From assembly GCF_000192435.1 (NCBI RefSeq), contig NZ_AEUD01000001.1, positions 62,001 through 126,000 on the forward strand: a stretch of DNA of 64,000 nucleotides. Direction: 5' to 3'. Origin of the DNA: Gordonia neofelifaecis NRRL B-59395. Lineage in GTDB: Bacteria > Actinomycetota > Actinomycetes > Mycobacteriales > Mycobacteriaceae. Position numbers and translations under genes: made by a program. Below the pieces are notes generated by a model. The model saw only the letters and a program-made list of their open reading frames with translations. It was not told the DNA's origin and searched no databases. Below, piece by piece: positions 8,500-17,374 of the stretch (the stretch's first letter is position 1; the number at the start of each line of letters is the position of its first letter).

Positions 8500-8832
8500 T
8501 CAGTTCGCAGCTTCGTATGCGGCGATGATGTCGGCGGGGATGCGCCCGCGGTCGCTGACGGTGTAGCCGTTGTCGGATGCCCACTGGCGCACTGCACGCG
8601 TATTCGTGGCGCCGCGTCCGGCGGAAGGAGCGCGACGAGCAGACGCACGGCCGCCGGTGGTTCGCGATGCCGCGATATACGTGGCGACGTGGTTGCGGAA
8701 CTCCTCGGCGTGCTCGGGAGAGGTGTCGAACTCGTAGCTCTTGCCGTCGAGGCTCCAGTGAACGGTTTCGTACTCGTCGAGTTCGGCGCCGTCGATATCG
8801 TCGACGATCTGGATGACGGTCTTCTTGGCCAA
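8500..8832 (-). CDS. lsr2: Lsr2 nucleoid-associated protein
   Basis: 110 residues beginning MAKKTVIQIVDDIDG. The N-terminal dimerisation/oligomerisation sheet (residues 1-60) is followed by a linker rich in Arg, Ala and Ser. The C-terminal DNA-binding domain is TRAVRQWASDNGYTVSDRGR, and its RGR triplet is the AT-hook-like minor groove contact. Lsr2 is the H-NS analogue of actinobacteria; it coats AT-rich and horizontally acquired DNA. Monocistronic: its own terminator lies at 8444-8482 and a 9-bp inverted repeat (8871-8913) lies upstream. Confidence 0.97.
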   Translation of the reverse strand: MAKKTVIQIVDDIDGAELDEYETVHWSLDGKSYEFDTSPEHAEEFRNHVATYIAASRTTGGRASARRAPSAGRGATNTRAVRQWASDNGYTVSDRGRIPADIIAAYEAAN

Positions 8833-8870
8833 TGTACGGTCCTCCGGTTCATTCGAGCTCGGACTTCGCC

Positions 8871-8913
8871 AGTCTGATCACGAGTGAGTAGCAGTGTTAT
8901 CTGCGATCAGACT
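8871..8913 (-). promoter_or_regulatory. Inverted repeat in the lsr2 promoter region
   Basis: AGTCTGATC at 8871-8879 is exactly complementary to GATCAGACT at 8905-8913, 25 bases apart. Between the arms, read on the minus strand, is GATAACACT, a plausible -10. The same GATAACACT string occurs upstream of the glutamine transporter gene near 8393-8401. A dimeric regulator or autoregulation could act here. Confidence 0.4.
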
Positions 8914-8921
8914 ACACGTAT

Positions 8922-9689
8922 TCAGCGAGTTGGAACCACCGGTGAGGAATGGGGATTATCGGGCATCGTGGTCTCGGCGTCCGATTCCAATCCCAGAAGT
9001 GATTTCGGGGCCCGTTCGTCGGCCCTTATGGAACGGTATCCATTCGATGTTATGGCGAATCCGGTACCGGAACTGGACTCGACGCAGTACAGGTCGTTGG
9101 AATCAGTGAGGCAGGCGAAACGGTCCACATTGAACGACGAACCAGACGGCAGCACCCGTGACCGGAACAACACCGGATAGCTGTTCGCACACGCGCCCTC
9201 TCGGGGGCCGTTCGCGTCCAGTGTCACGTAGTCGGCCTTCCAGTCGCACCCTGCGGGGGCGTCGGCGGACCGCTTGGCTCCGCTGACCTGCTCACTGACG
9301 CAGGCGAGCGCGTCGGCGCCGTTGTTGCCGGTGGAGCACCTGATGCTTCGGTCCGGTGTCGAGAAATGGAACCCCGACACATCAGTGCGCGGACCGTCCG
9401 CCGACGTTGCACCGATCTGGAACCCCGAATTGCTCGCGCGCGGAGCCGCTTTGATGACCCTCTCGAAACTCCAGGGCGAGCTCGCCTGGCTGACGCCGGC
9501 GGACCGAGTCGCTGAGGTCGGGCGCAGTGACGACGCCGGCGACTCGACGCTCGGCGCATCCGTGCCGGGGATGACGATCTTGCTCGGCGACGCGTCCGTG
9601 TTCAGCAGCGAACATGACGTCAGGGACGCCGCGGCCAGGCAGGCCAGGCCGGCGACGACGAGACGGGGTCGGGATCCGTACCCTTGCAC
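8922..9689 (-). CDS. Putative lipoprotein of unknown function
   Basis: 255 residues from GTG 9689, preceded by GGGAG eight bases upstream. A lipoprotein signal ends in the lipobox LTSC, followed by a Ser/Thr/Pro-rich linker. The C-terminal domain has paired cysteines ([32 protein letters not shown]), so it is probably disulfide-bonded outside the cell. The block [14 protein letters not shown] resembles DUF6636-type secreted domains, but I am not sure of this. Its start lies one base from the start of the divergent rhodanese gene. Confidence 0.75.
   Translation of the reverse strand: MQGYGSRPRLVVAGLACLAAASLTSCSLLNTDASPSKIVIPGTDAPSVESPASSLRPTSATRSAGVSQASSPWSFERVIKAAPRASNSGFQIGATSADGPRTDVSGFHFSTPDRSIRCSTGNNGADALACVSEQVSGAKRSADAPAGCDWKADYVTLDANGPREGACANSYPVLFRSRVLPSGSSFNVDRFACLTDSNDLYCVESSSGTGFAITSNGYRSIRADERAPKSLLGLESDAETTMPDNPHSSPVVPTR
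9679..9684 (+). promoter_or_regulatory. Leaderless -10 box for the TrhO-like gene
   Basis: TACCCT lies 6 bases before GTG 9691, the spacing expected when transcription starts at the initiation codon. The box lies inside the divergent lipoprotein coding sequence. Confidence 0.55.
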
Positions 9690-9690
9690 T

Positions 9691-10548
9691 GTGGCGACTC
9701 CCAAGATCGTGCTGTTCTATGTCTTCGCTCCGCTCCCGGATCCGGAGGCGATCCGTCTATGGCAACAGAGCGTCTGCGAGTCCGCCGGGCTGCGGGGCAG
9801 GATCATCGTGTCACCTCATGGCATCAATGCAACAGTGGGTGGCGATATTCGCGCCGTCAAACGCTATGTCCGTGCGACTCGCAGCTATCCCGCATTCAAA
9901 GGCGCCGACATCAAATGGTCGGACGGGACGGGTGCGGACTTTCCGCGATTGAGCGTGAAGGTCCGTCCGGAGATCGTGACCTTCGGAGTGCCCGACGAAC
10001 TGCGGATCGACGACTCCGGGATCATCGGCGGTGGGACACGGCTGGCTCCCGAGCAAGTCCATGAACTGATGGACGAGCGCGGCGACGAGGTGGTATTCCT
10101 CGACGGGCGGAACAAGATCGAAGGTGAGATCGGCCGATTCCGGAACGCGGTGGTTCCGGACATCAATACGACCCGCGATTTCATTCCGCTGATCGAAAGC
10201 GGAGCGCTCGATCACCTGAAGGAGCGGCCGGTGGTCACATACTGCACCGGCGGCGTGCGCTGCGAGGTGCTCAGCGCCTTGATGACGGCTCGAGGGTTTC
10301 GAGAGGTATACCAATTGGACGGCGGAATTGTCCGATATGGCGAGACGTACGGAGACCGCGGTCTCTGGGAGGGCTCACTGTACGTCTTCGACAAAAGGAT
10401 GAAAGTCGATTTCAGCTCGGACGCGGCGGTTATCGGAAAGTGCATCCGGTGCGGTTCGCCGACCAGTGATGTGGTCAACTATCCCGACGGCGACGGCCGT
10501 GATCTCGCGGTGGTCTGCACCGATTGCCGTAGCGGACTGGAGTCGTGA
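9691..10548 (+). CDS. trhO: Oxygen-dependent tRNA uridine hydroxylase-like rhodanese (TrhO/YceA)
   Basis: 285 residues. The N-terminal acylphosphatase-like domain ([36 protein letters not shown]) is followed by a rhodanese domain whose active-site loop is [12 protein letters not shown]. At the C-terminus are two CxxC pairs (CIRCG and CTDC). This order is that of TrhO/YceA, which hydroxylates U34 of certain tRNAs in the ho5U pathway. I use GTG 9691 because homology begins there; an upstream frame from 9274 would run through the divergent lipoprotein gene. The stop overlaps the next gene (GTGA), implying coupling to the COG0523 GTPase. Confidence 0.9.
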   Translation: MATPKIVLFYVFAPLPDPEAIRLWQQSVCESAGLRGRIIVSPHGINATVGGDIRAVKRYVRATRSYPAFKGADIKWSDGTGADFPRLSVKVRPEIVTFGVPDELRIDDSGIIGGGTRLAPEQVHELMDERGDEVVFLDGRNKIEGEIGRFRNAVVPDINTTRDFIPLIESGALDHLKERPVVTYCTGGVRCEVLSALMTARGFREVYQLDGGIVRYGETYGDRGLWEGSLYVFDKRMKVDFSSDAAVIGKCIRCGSPTSDVVNYPDGDGRDLAVVCTDCRSGLES

Positions 10549-11591
10549 GTCGGCCCGCATTGCCGGTCGTCGTGCTCGCCGGATTCCTCGGAGCCGGCAA
10601 GACGACCCTTCTCAATCATGTGCTGCGTCATGCGGACGGTCGTCGAATCGGTGTTCTCGTCAACGATTTCGGGGCGATCAACATCGATGCACTCCTGGTG
10701 TCCGGCGCGTCCGGCGGCACGCTGAATCTTGAGAACGGGTGCATGTGCTGCACCACCGACGCGGGAGATCTCGCGGAGACCTTGGCGACGATGGCTGCGC
10801 CGGGCACCGGTCTCGGCGCCGTCCTGATCGAGGCGAGCGGAATCGCCGAGCCCAAGGCGCTGATCCGGATGGTTCTCGCCGCGCGCAGCGAGACGGTCGC
10901 CTATGGCGGCCTGGTGTATCTGGTGGACGCCGCCAACTTCGATGAGACGGTGACTGCGCACCCGCAGGTGATCGAGCATCTGGCGATCGCCGACCTGGTG
11001 GTCTGCAACAAGATCGACCTGGTGCCTCCGGCAGCGGTCCCCGCGCTGCTCGAGCGCATTCGGGAGCTGAATCCGACGGCGCCGATTCTGCCGGTCGCCG
11101 ATGCCGCGGTGGATCCGGAACTGTTCTTCGAACCCGCCGATCAGATCGCGTGCGACGACGGTCCTCGCCAACTCACCTTCGACGAGCTGATGGCCGAGGA
11201 TCACGGCCACCACGACGACCCGGGCGGCGCGCATCTGCATGCGACGTTCGACTCCGAGTCGCTCGAGACCCCGTCGGCCGTGGACCCGCGGCGTCTGGCC
11301 CAGTTCCTCGAGCGGCCGCCGTCGGGGGCGTATCGGATCAAGGGGACCGTGTACGTGGACCTCGACGGGCATCGCGAGATCGCGTACGTCGTGCAAGCGG
11401 TCGGGGGCTTCATCCGCGTCGAGGCGTCGTCGTGGCGCGGTCGTGCGCCGGGAACGTCGCTCGCGGTGATCGGTGCGGGCCTGGACACGGCTGCCACCAG
11501 GTCTGCTCTCGAGGGCGTCGTGGCGCAGGTCGACGGCGACGACGTCAACGGGATCCTGCACCTGACCCGTCATCTGGTCACAGCAACCTAA
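10545..11591 (+). CDS. COG0523 (CobW/P47K) metal-chaperone GTPase
   Basis: 348 residues. Walker A is [13 protein letters not shown], the metal-binding CxCC motif is ENGCMCCTT (about residue 65), and the guanine motif is VCNKIDLV. A His/Asp-rich stretch ([14 protein letters not shown], around residue 210) and a CobW C-terminal domain follow. Members of this G3E family insert or deliver metal ions (Zn, Co, Ni) to client proteins using GTP. The coupled upstream TrhO-like gene has two CxxC pairs that could bind metal, so it is a possible client (inference). No Zur box was recognised. Confidence 0.92.
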   Translation: MSRPALPVVVLAGFLGAGKTTLLNHVLRHADGRRIGVLVNDFGAINIDALLVSGASGGTLNLENGCMCCTTDAGDLAETLATMAAPGTGLGAVLIEASGIAEPKALIRMVLAARSETVAYGGLVYLVDAANFDETVTAHPQVIEHLAIADLVVCNKIDLVPPAAVPALLERIRELNPTAPILPVADAAVDPELFFEPADQIACDDGPRQLTFDELMAEDHGHHDDPGGAHLHATFDSESLETPSAVDPRRLAQFLERPPSGAYRIKGTVYVDLDGHREIAYVVQAVGGFIRVEASSWRGRAPGTSLAVIGAGLDTAATRSALEGVVAQVDGDDVNGILHLTRHLVTAT

Positions 11592-11703
11592 CGATTCGCG
11601 ACGAGTGTGGGGCCTTGGTTTGCCGTTGAGTCTCAAGCACTGGTTCACTGTTACCAAAGTTGTCTGTGTGACAGATGATGCCGAATTCTGGAAGGAGAGC
11701 GGT

Positions 11704-11775
11704 GTGCGCGGCGTGCTGCGGCGCGGGCACCCAACTCGCTCATGGCTGCTGTACGTGTTCGCCGGCGCACGCTGA
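11704..11775 (+). CDS. Possible short upstream ORF overlapping the amidase start
   Basis: GTG 11704 follows a strong AGGAG (11693-11697) after 6 bases and encodes 23 residues ending at TGA 11773-11775. It overlaps the amidase ATG (11742) in a different frame. The amidase ATG itself has no ribosome binding site, so this ORF could couple translation. A second GTG at 11702 is possible. It is too short for codon statistics, so this is tentative. Confidence 0.3.
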   Translation: MRGVLRRGHPTRSWLLYVFAGAR

Positions 11776-12806
11776 TCGCGTCGTCCCTGCTCGCCTCCAC
11801 GACCCTCGTCGGCGGACTGCTGGTCGCCTCGCCGACCGAAGCCGCGCCCAAGACCGGCGATTTGGCAGGCAAGACGGTGTTCCTCGATCCGGGCCATCAG
11901 GGGTCGGCCGCCGGGCACGACCTCGCCAAGCAGGTCCCTGACGGACGCGGCGGCAAGAAGGACTGCCAGACGACCGGTGCCACCGCGGTCACCGGCAAGG
12001 CCGAACACACCATCAACTGGGACGTCGCGCAGCTCGTCAAGGCCGCACTCGAGAGCAAGGGCGCACGGGTCGTCATGAGCCGAAACGACGACACCGGCTG
12101 GGGTGGCTGCGTCGACGAGCGCGCGGAGGCGGCCAGCAGGTCCGGAGCTGCGCTGGCGGTCAGCATCCACGCGGACTCCACGAGCACCGGGGCAGACGCG
12201 AGCAAGACCGGCTTCCACATGATCGTGCCGACCCTGCCGATTCCCGACAAGACAGTCGACAGTGTGCAGTCGGGTGAGGGGCGTAAGGCGTCCAACACGC
12301 TGCGCGATGCGATGAAGAAGGCCGGTTTCGCACCGGCCAACTACCTCGGCGCGGTCGACGGGATCGTCACGCGTCCGGACATCGCGGCGGTGAACCTGAC
12401 GCGCGTGCCCGCGGCATTCGTCGAGATGGGCAATCTGTCCGATCCGGCCGAGGCGTCGGTACTGTCGTCGCCGCAGGGTGCCACCAAGTACGCAGTCGCG
12501 ATCACCGAGGGGATCTCCACCTACCTCGGTGGTCGTGGGTCCGCGGCCAACCCGACCGCCCCGGCACCGGATCCGGGAGCTCAGCCGAGCACTCCGGCTC
12601 CCGCCGCACCCAGCGACGGCACCGACCTGTCGGGACTCAGCGGCGTCGAGGCGATCGGTCCGCTCATCGACAAGCTCGCGAAGGCCAAGAGCCCGCAGGA
12701 GGCGCAGCGCATCCTGATGACGGACGGGCAGGACGTCTCCGCGGACGTCCTCAAGGCCATTCTGTCGGTCGTCTACGCGGTGTTCGGCGGCAAGCTGCCG
12801 ATCTGA
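11742..12806 (+). CDS. N-acetylmuramoyl-L-alanine amidase, Rv3717-like (Amidase_3)
   Basis: 354 residues. A signal peptide ends at TEAAP, followed by the Amidase_3 domain GKTVFLDPGHQGS. Zinc ligands are His in DPGH, Glu in KAEHTINW and His in SIHADS. A catalytic Glu is in FVEMGNLSDP near residue 230. The block QVPDGRGGKKDCQTTG and CVDERAEAA match the mycobacterial Rv3717 enzyme. After about residue 265 there is a Pro/Ala linker and a roughly 70-residue helical tail not present in Rv3717. It cleaves the lactyl-Ala bond of peptidoglycan in the cell envelope. ATG 11742 is the only start in frame, with a stop at 11676 upstream. Confidence 0.93.
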   Translation: MAAVRVRRRTLIASSLLASTTLVGGLLVASPTEAAPKTGDLAGKTVFLDPGHQGSAAGHDLAKQVPDGRGGKKDCQTTGATAVTGKAEHTINWDVAQLVKAALESKGARVVMSRNDDTGWGGCVDERAEAASRSGAALAVSIHADSTSTGADASKTGFHMIVPTLPIPDKTVDSVQSGEGRKASNTLRDAMKKAGFAPANYLGAVDGIVTRPDIAAVNLTRVPAAFVEMGNLSDPAEASVLSSPQGATKYAVAITEGISTYLGGRGSAANPTAPAPDPGAQPSTPAPAAPSDGTDLSGLSGVEAIGPLIDKLAKAKSPQEAQRILMTDGQDVSADVLKAILSVVYAVFGGKLPI

Positions 12807-12827
12807 CGGTTCGACTAAGGTCGTGTC

Positions 12828-13805
12828 ATGGGTCTCATGACATCGCTGAAGCTGCCCGACCTGCGGACCGTCCGGGAACTGTTCGTCGTACCGACGCCGG
12901 TGCCGTCGTTCCGGGGCCGCAAGGTGCTGATCACCGGCGCCGCCAGCGGCATCGGCCGGGCCACGGCCCTGGCCGCGGCAGCCGAGGGAGCGGAGTTGGT
13001 GCTCACCGATCTGCAGGCCGACCGTCTCGACGCGGTCGTCGCCGAGATCCTCGATAGCCGGGGGACTGTGCTCTACCACCGCGCGGGCGATGTCTCCGAC
13101 TACGAATGGGTCGCCGCCTTCGCGCGTGGCGTCGACGCGGAGGTCGGCGTCATGGACGTCGTCATGAACATCGCCGGCGTCTCCGCGTGGGGCACCGTCG
13201 AGCATCTGGAGCATCGGCACTGGAAGAAGATGGTCGACGTCAATCTGATGGGGCCGATCCACATCATCGAGTCGTTCGTGCCGCAGATGGTGCGACGAGG
13301 TGAGGGCGGACACCTGGTGAACGTCTCCTCGGCGGCCGGACTCCTCGCGCTGCCATGGCATGCCGCCTACAGCGCCAGCAAGTTCGGTATCCGCGGCGTG
13401 TCCGAGGTGCTGCGTTTCGACCTTCGCCGCCATCACATCGGTGTCTCACTGGTCTGCCCGGGCGGTGTCGACACGCCACTGGTGGAGACCGTCGACATCG
13501 TCGGACTCGACCGCGAGAACACCGCGATTCAGAAGCAGATCTCGGGATTCCACAAGATCGCGGTCAGTCCGGAGAAGGCTGCGGCGGCGATCCTGCGCGG
13601 CGTGAAGCGCAATGCGTTCATGGTCTACACCTCGTTCGACATCCGCTTCGGTTACTGGTGGGCGCGCAAGTTCGCGCTGCCGTACGAGGTCGTCATGCGG
13701 ATCGCGAACAATCGCTTCGACCAGCTGTCCCGGATCAGTGCGATCGGTGCGGCGGACGGGCCGCACGACCGCCCCGGAACCGCGGCCTCGCGGCGCGTCG
13801 AGTGA
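12828..13805 (+). CDS. Short-chain dehydrogenase/reductase
   Basis: 325 residues, leaderless: TAAGGT (12816-12821) is 6 bases before ATG. The NAD(P) motif is TGAASGIG (about residue 38), the NAG-like motif is NIAGVSAWG, the catalytic Ser is in NVSSAAG, and YxxxK is YSASK. The C-terminal extension (GYWWARKFALPYEVVMRIANNRF) resembles long-chain membrane-lipid SDRs of mycobacteria. Substrate unknown. It is followed with a GTGA overlap by the nucleosidase gene. Confidence 0.9.
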   Translation: MGLMTSLKLPDLRTVRELFVVPTPVPSFRGRKVLITGAASGIGRATALAAAAEGAELVLTDLQADRLDAVVAEILDSRGTVLYHRAGDVSDYEWVAAFARGVDAEVGVMDVVMNIAGVSAWGTVEHLEHRHWKKMVDVNLMGPIHIIESFVPQMVRRGEGGHLVNVSSAAGLLALPWHAAYSASKFGIRGVSEVLRFDLRRHHIGVSLVCPGGVDTPLVETVDIVGLDRENTAIQKQISGFHKIAVSPEKAAAAILRGVKRNAFMVYTSFDIRFGYWWARKFALPYEVVMRIANNRFDQLSRISAIGAADGPHDRPGTAASRRVE

Positions 13806-14362
13806 GCGCGGCAGACGGGGTGCTGGTGGTCTCCGCCACCGGCGCCGAGGCCGCACACGTCCCGCCCGGGGCCGATCTGCTGGTCACTGGGATCGGCAAG
13901 GTCCGGGCGGCGAGCGCCGTCGCACGGCGGCTGGCGCTGGGTGACTACCGGCGGGTGATCAACATCGGAACGGCGGGCGCGCTGCGCGACGGTCGAACCG
14001 GTCTGTTCACGCCGTCGCGCGTGGTCGAGCACGACATCAGCGCCGCGGAACTGACCGCTATGGGCTACCACCTGGTCGACGAGTGGGACGTCGCGGGCGG
14101 TGACGGCAGTGTGCTCGCCACCGGTGACATGTTCGTCACCGATCCGCTGCATCGGGAACGACTCGGTCGGCGGGCCGACCTCGTCGACATGGAAGGCGCT
14201 GCGGTCGCGCAGGTGTGCGGGCAGTCGGGCGTGCCGCTCCGTCTGGTGAAAGTGGTCAGCGACAACGCCGACGACTCGGCCTTCGACTGGCCGAGCGTCA
14301 TCGACCGGGCGGCACGTGAGCTCGGCGATTGGCTCGACGGGACGCGGTTCGGCGAGGTGTAG
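13802..14362 (+). CDS. Nucleosidase (MTA/SAH nucleosidase-like phosphorylase superfamily)
   Basis: 186 residues from GTG 13802, coupled to the SDR stop. The phosphorylase fold is recognised by LLVTGIGKVRAASAV, NIGTAGAL, the substrate motif VDMEGAAVAQVC (Glu for ribose binding) and VKVVSDNADDSAFDW, whose Asp is the acid. It is shorter than typical MtnN (about 230), as seen in actinobacterial nucleosidases. It likely hydrolyses a purine nucleoside such as methylthioadenosine or S-adenosylhomocysteine; the exact substrate is not determined by sequence. Confidence 0.85.
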   Translation: MSAADGVLVVSATGAEAAHVPPGADLLVTGIGKVRAASAVARRLALGDYRRVINIGTAGALRDGRTGLFTPSRVVEHDISAAELTAMGYHLVDEWDVAGGDGSVLATGDMFVTDPLHRERLGRRADLVDMEGAAVAQVCGQSGVPLRLVKVVSDNADDSAFDWPSVIDRAARELGDWLDGTRFGEV

Positions 14363-14410
14363 CGGAGACCGGGGCTGGTCGAGCTCGCGTATCGGCTGCT
14401 CGCCAGTTCA

Positions 14411-15511
14411 CTACCGCTCGTCGGCGCCCGCGGTCAGGTCCTCGATCGCGCCCTTGTCGCGCATCTGGCCTGCGGTGCGGCGCGGTCGTGCGTTGGGGTC
14501 GCGTGCCGGAATGGTCTGCGGCGCGGCACGACGACGCGGTGCCTCGGTGCTCGCCGCGGCAGGCTGGGCGGGTCGTTGTGGAGCGGGCTGCGCCGGTCGG
14601 GTTCGCGGTGCAGGACGCGTGGGTGCGGCAGCGGGAGCTGCGGCTGATCGCGTCGCCGCTGCGGGACGACGCTGCGGGGCGCGGGAGTCCGGAGCCTGCT
14701 GCGCAGCGGTCCGGGCTGCGTCCGGGCGCGATGCAGTCCTGGTCGTGTTCGCCGGGGCGGATGCCGGGATCTTCTCGGTCGGCGCGCGCCGGGTGGCCGC
14801 CGTTCGCTTCTCGGGTGCGGTTTTCGCGGTCCCGGTCTTCGTCGCAGCGGCGGTGCGAGGCGTGGCACTGGCCGCCGCGGCCTTCTTCGCGCCGGTGCCC
14901 TTCGTCGACGCGCCCTTGGTCGATGCGCTCTTGGTGGCCGCAGTCTTAGTTGTAGAGGTCTTGGTAGTCGCAGCGGTCCGCTTGGCAGCGGTCTTGGTCG
15001 AAGCGGTCTTGGCCGAAGCGGGCTTCTTCGCGGCGGCCGGTTTCCTGCCGACGGCCTTGCCGAACAGGGCCTGTCCGCTGGGCCGGGCGAAGAACCACCG
15101 CGCGATGACCACCGCCAGGGTCATCAGGAACGCGAGCAGAATCCACGGAAAGCTGGTGGCGATGGGCAGGACGACCTTCAGGACGATGTCCCGCATCCCT
15201 TTCGCGCCGTCGGATCGCAGGGTGTACAGCGTGACCACGCCGACGATGAAGGCGATGAGCGGCGGCTGCGCCGCCGCAGTGAACAACGCACGCTGGCGGA
15301 CGAAGAGCGCCGCCAGCAGGCAGCCGATCAGGTAGCAGACCTTGAACGCGCGACCGAGGGACGACGACGAATCGGCGGCGATCAGGGCGCCGATCGTCGT
15401 GGCTCCGACAGCGATCAGGACAGCGCCCCACCAGGGCACGCCCCGGACATTGGGCAGGACGGACCGCTCGTCGGCGGGCACGGCTGGGCCGGCTTGCAAG
15501 CGCGAAAACAC
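14411..15511 (-). CDS. DUF6542 membrane protein with long Ala/Lys/Thr/Pro-rich tail
   Basis: 366 residues. Four hydrophobic helices in residues 25-155 (GVPWWGAVLIAVGATTIG; VCYLIGCLLAALFV; LIAFIVGVVTLYTL; ILLAFLMTLAVVIA) correspond to DUF6542. From about residue 165 to the end is a low-complexity basic tail of KTAATK-like repeats, then Pro/Arg/Ala. Mycobacterial relatives lie next to the YchF gene; here ychF is about 4 kb away. GTG 15511 appears leaderless: TACCGT ends 6 bases before it, inside the palindrome at 15517-15528. Role unknown; the tail could bind nucleic acid or cell-wall polymers (inference). Confidence 0.8.
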   Translation of the reverse strand: MFSRLQAGPAVPADERSVLPNVRGVPWWGAVLIAVGATTIGALIAADSSSSLGRAFKVCYLIGCLLAALFVRQRALFTAAAQPPLIAFIVGVVTLYTLRSDGAKGMRDIVLKVVLPIATSFPWILLAFLMTLAVVIARWFFARPSGQALFGKAVGRKPAAAKKPASAKTASTKTAAKRTAATTKTSTTKTAATKSASTKGASTKGTGAKKAAAASATPRTAAATKTGTAKTAPEKRTAATRRAPTEKIPASAPANTTRTASRPDAARTAAQQAPDSRAPQRRPAAATRSAAAPAAAPTRPAPRTRPAQPAPQRPAQPAAASTEAPRRRAAPQTIPARDPNARPRRTAGQMRDKGAIEDLTAGADER

Positions 15512-15516
15512 AATTA

Positions 15517-15528
15517 AACGGTACCGTT
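15517..15528 (-). promoter_or_regulatory. Perfect palindrome overlapping a leaderless -10
   Basis: AACGGTACCGTT is a perfect 12-bp palindrome 5 bases upstream of GTG 15511. Read on the minus strand it contains TACCGT, a TANNNT-type -10 placed 6 bases before the start. A dimeric repressor bound here would block the promoter. Confidence 0.45.
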
Positions 15529-15572
15529 AACTCGGTCGATCGCCGTGATCCGAAGCCGTGAGTTTCCTGAAA

Positions 15573-16655
15573 CTATCTGATCGGTGATATTGATCTCACC
15601 ACCGAGTCGACCGGCTGCAGGCCCTCTGTGACGCGCACCGACCGATCCGCCGGGCCGGACAGTGCTTCGAGGTCGGAGAGCTTGCGCGCGGTCACGCCGA
15701 GTCGACTGTCGACAGCACCGACGGTCGCGTTGTACGACTCGACCGCCCGTCGCAGGGACGCACCGGTCTTCTCCAGGTGCCCCAGAACCTGGTCGATGCG
15801 CTGGTAGAGCTGGCGGCCCAACGCGTGGATCGTCTCGGCGTCTTCGGCCAGCGCGAACTGTCGCCAGCCCAGCGCCACGGTGCGCAGGAGCGCGATCAAG
15901 GTGCTGGGGGTCGCGAGGACGACGTCCCGCGAGAAGGCGTAGTCGAGTAGCCCGGGGTCGCCGCGCAGTGCGGACTCCAGCACCCCGTCGCCGGGTAGGA
16001 AGAGCACGACGAACTCCGGCGACACGGGCTGAGCCGACCAATAGGCCTTCGCGGACAGCACGTTGACGTGGGCGCGGACCGCCTGCGAGTGCCGCGCGAG
16101 CAGATCGCGATTGTCGGCGGTGCCGCCCGAGGCCGACTCCAGGTACGCCTGGAGGGGCACCTTCGCGTCGACGACGATGCGGCGCCCGCCCGCCAGCTGG
16201 ACCACCAGGTCGGGACGCACCGCGCGTTCGGCGTCGGACTGGCCCTGCACCTGCGTCGCGAAGTCGCAGTGCCGCGACATTCCGGAGAGCTCGACGACGC
16301 GCTCCAGCTGGACCTCGCCCCACCGGCCGCGAACATGCGGCGCATGGAGCGCGCCCGCGAGCTGGCTCGTCTGCTGATGCAGGCGCTGCGACGTCGCGTG
16401 CACACCTCGCATCTGCTCGGCGAGCCCGGCGTAGGCGTGCGCGCGCCCCGCCTCGCTCCGGCGCAGTTCCTCGGACAGCCGGCCCAGCGTGTCACGCAGG
16501 GGGCCGACCACCAGGTCGACCTCGGCACCGACGGACGGTCCGCGGGAGGCACCTTGCTGGTCCGGCTGACGGGAGGCCGACGCGCCGCGTGCGTACCACC
16601 CGAGGATCGCGCCGACGACGAGGCAGATGGGCCCGATGATCGCTGCTGGTGTCAT
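15573..16655 (-). CDS. rmuC: RmuC-family DNA recombination/nuclease-like protein
   Basis: 360 residues. An N-terminal membrane anchor (PAAIIGPICLVVGAILGWYARG) is followed by a coiled-coil region (residues 45-110). The RmuC core contains VRGRWGEVQLERVVELSGM, PDLVVQLAGGRRIVVDAKVPLQAYL (PD-(D/E)xK-like) and FVVLFLPGDGVLESAL. RmuC limits inversions at short inverted repeats in E. coli. Length is within the family range (about 350-480). Confidence 0.93.
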   Translation of the reverse strand: MTPAAIIGPICLVVGAILGWYARGASASRQPDQQGASRGPSVGAEVDLVVGPLRDTLGRLSEELRRSEAGRAHAYAGLAEQMRGVHATSQRLHQQTSQLAGALHAPHVRGRWGEVQLERVVELSGMSRHCDFATQVQGQSDAERAVRPDLVVQLAGGRRIVVDAKVPLQAYLESASGGTADNRDLLARHSQAVRAHVNVLSAKAYWSAQPVSPEFVVLFLPGDGVLESALRGDPGLLDYAFSRDVVLATPSTLIALLRTVALGWRQFALAEDAETIHALGRQLYQRIDQVLGHLEKTGASLRRAVESYNATVGAVDSRLGVTARKLSDLEALSGPADRSVRVTEGLQPVDSVVRSISPIR

Positions 16656-16694
16656 GCCGCCATCATTGCGCGGACCTACGACATTTCCGGGCGA

Positions 16695-17240
16695 TCATCC
16701 GGTGGCCTCGAGCGATGACGCTTCGAGGGACCGGGCTTCGCGATCAAGGAGCGCCCGCTTCAGGTCGAGTCCGTAGCGGAAGCCGCCGAGACCGCCATCA
16801 GCGCGGATCACGCGATGACAGGGGACGAACAGAGCGGCCGCGTTGCGCACGCAGCAGGCTGCGGCGCCTCGCACGGCAGCCGGACGGCCGGCCCGTTCCG
16901 CGAGCCGGCCATAGGTGACGGGCTCTCCCGCGCGCACTCCGCGCAGCGCCGACCAGGACGCTTCGACGAACGGTCCGGCAGCCTGCCGGACCGTGACGGC
17001 GGCCGGTGCGTCGAAATCGCCCGCGTAGTACGCGCCCACGGCGTCGGCGAGTGCATCGCACGATTGCCTGTGCAGTTCGTCGCGTCGGAGAGACGGCGCG
17101 ATGAGGCCGGCGAGATACTCGGGCGAGTCGGTCCAGCCGGAGGCGTAGACGACGGCGTCCTCGTCGAAGAGCATCGTGAACGGCCCGTCGACGGTGGTGA
17201 CGGTGGTCCAGTTCAGGGCTGGTGCGGGCGTTGCGGTCAT
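16695..17240 (-). CDS. ogt: Methylated-DNA--protein-cysteine methyltransferase
   Basis: 181 residues. The acceptor cysteine lies in the canonical PCHRVIRADGGLGGFRYG motif (about residue 139). It is preceded by the helix-turn-helix with the Arg finger (GEPVTYGRLAERAGRPAAVRGAAACCVRNAA). The N-terminal domain matches Ogt rather than Ada (no AraC part). It repairs O6-alkylguanine and O4-alkylthymine in a one-shot suicide reaction. Single gene, with intergenic spacing on both sides. Confidence 0.94.
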   Translation of the reverse strand: MTATPAPALNWTTVTTVDGPFTMLFDEDAVVYASGWTDSPEYLAGLIAPSLRRDELHRQSCDALADAVGAYYAGDFDAPAAVTVRQAAGPFVEASWSALRGVRAGEPVTYGRLAERAGRPAAVRGAAACCVRNAAALFVPCHRVIRADGGLGGFRYGLDLKRALLDREARSLEASSLEATG

Positions 17241-17374
17241 CGTGGGCCTCCTGGGCGGCGTCGCGTCGGGACGACGATCCCGGCAGGTCCGGAACCGTCT
17301 ACTGAGTTGGACGCGCGGGAGTCGAGCCGGGTTCCACGGTTGTCCACAGGTGGGACCCGAACAGTGCCGCTGGA

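Noticed and set aside
10479-13436. 985-residue minus-strand frame
   Set aside because: It is the complement of four well-supported plus-strand genes; composition is Asp/Arg/His/Gly-rich without any domain.
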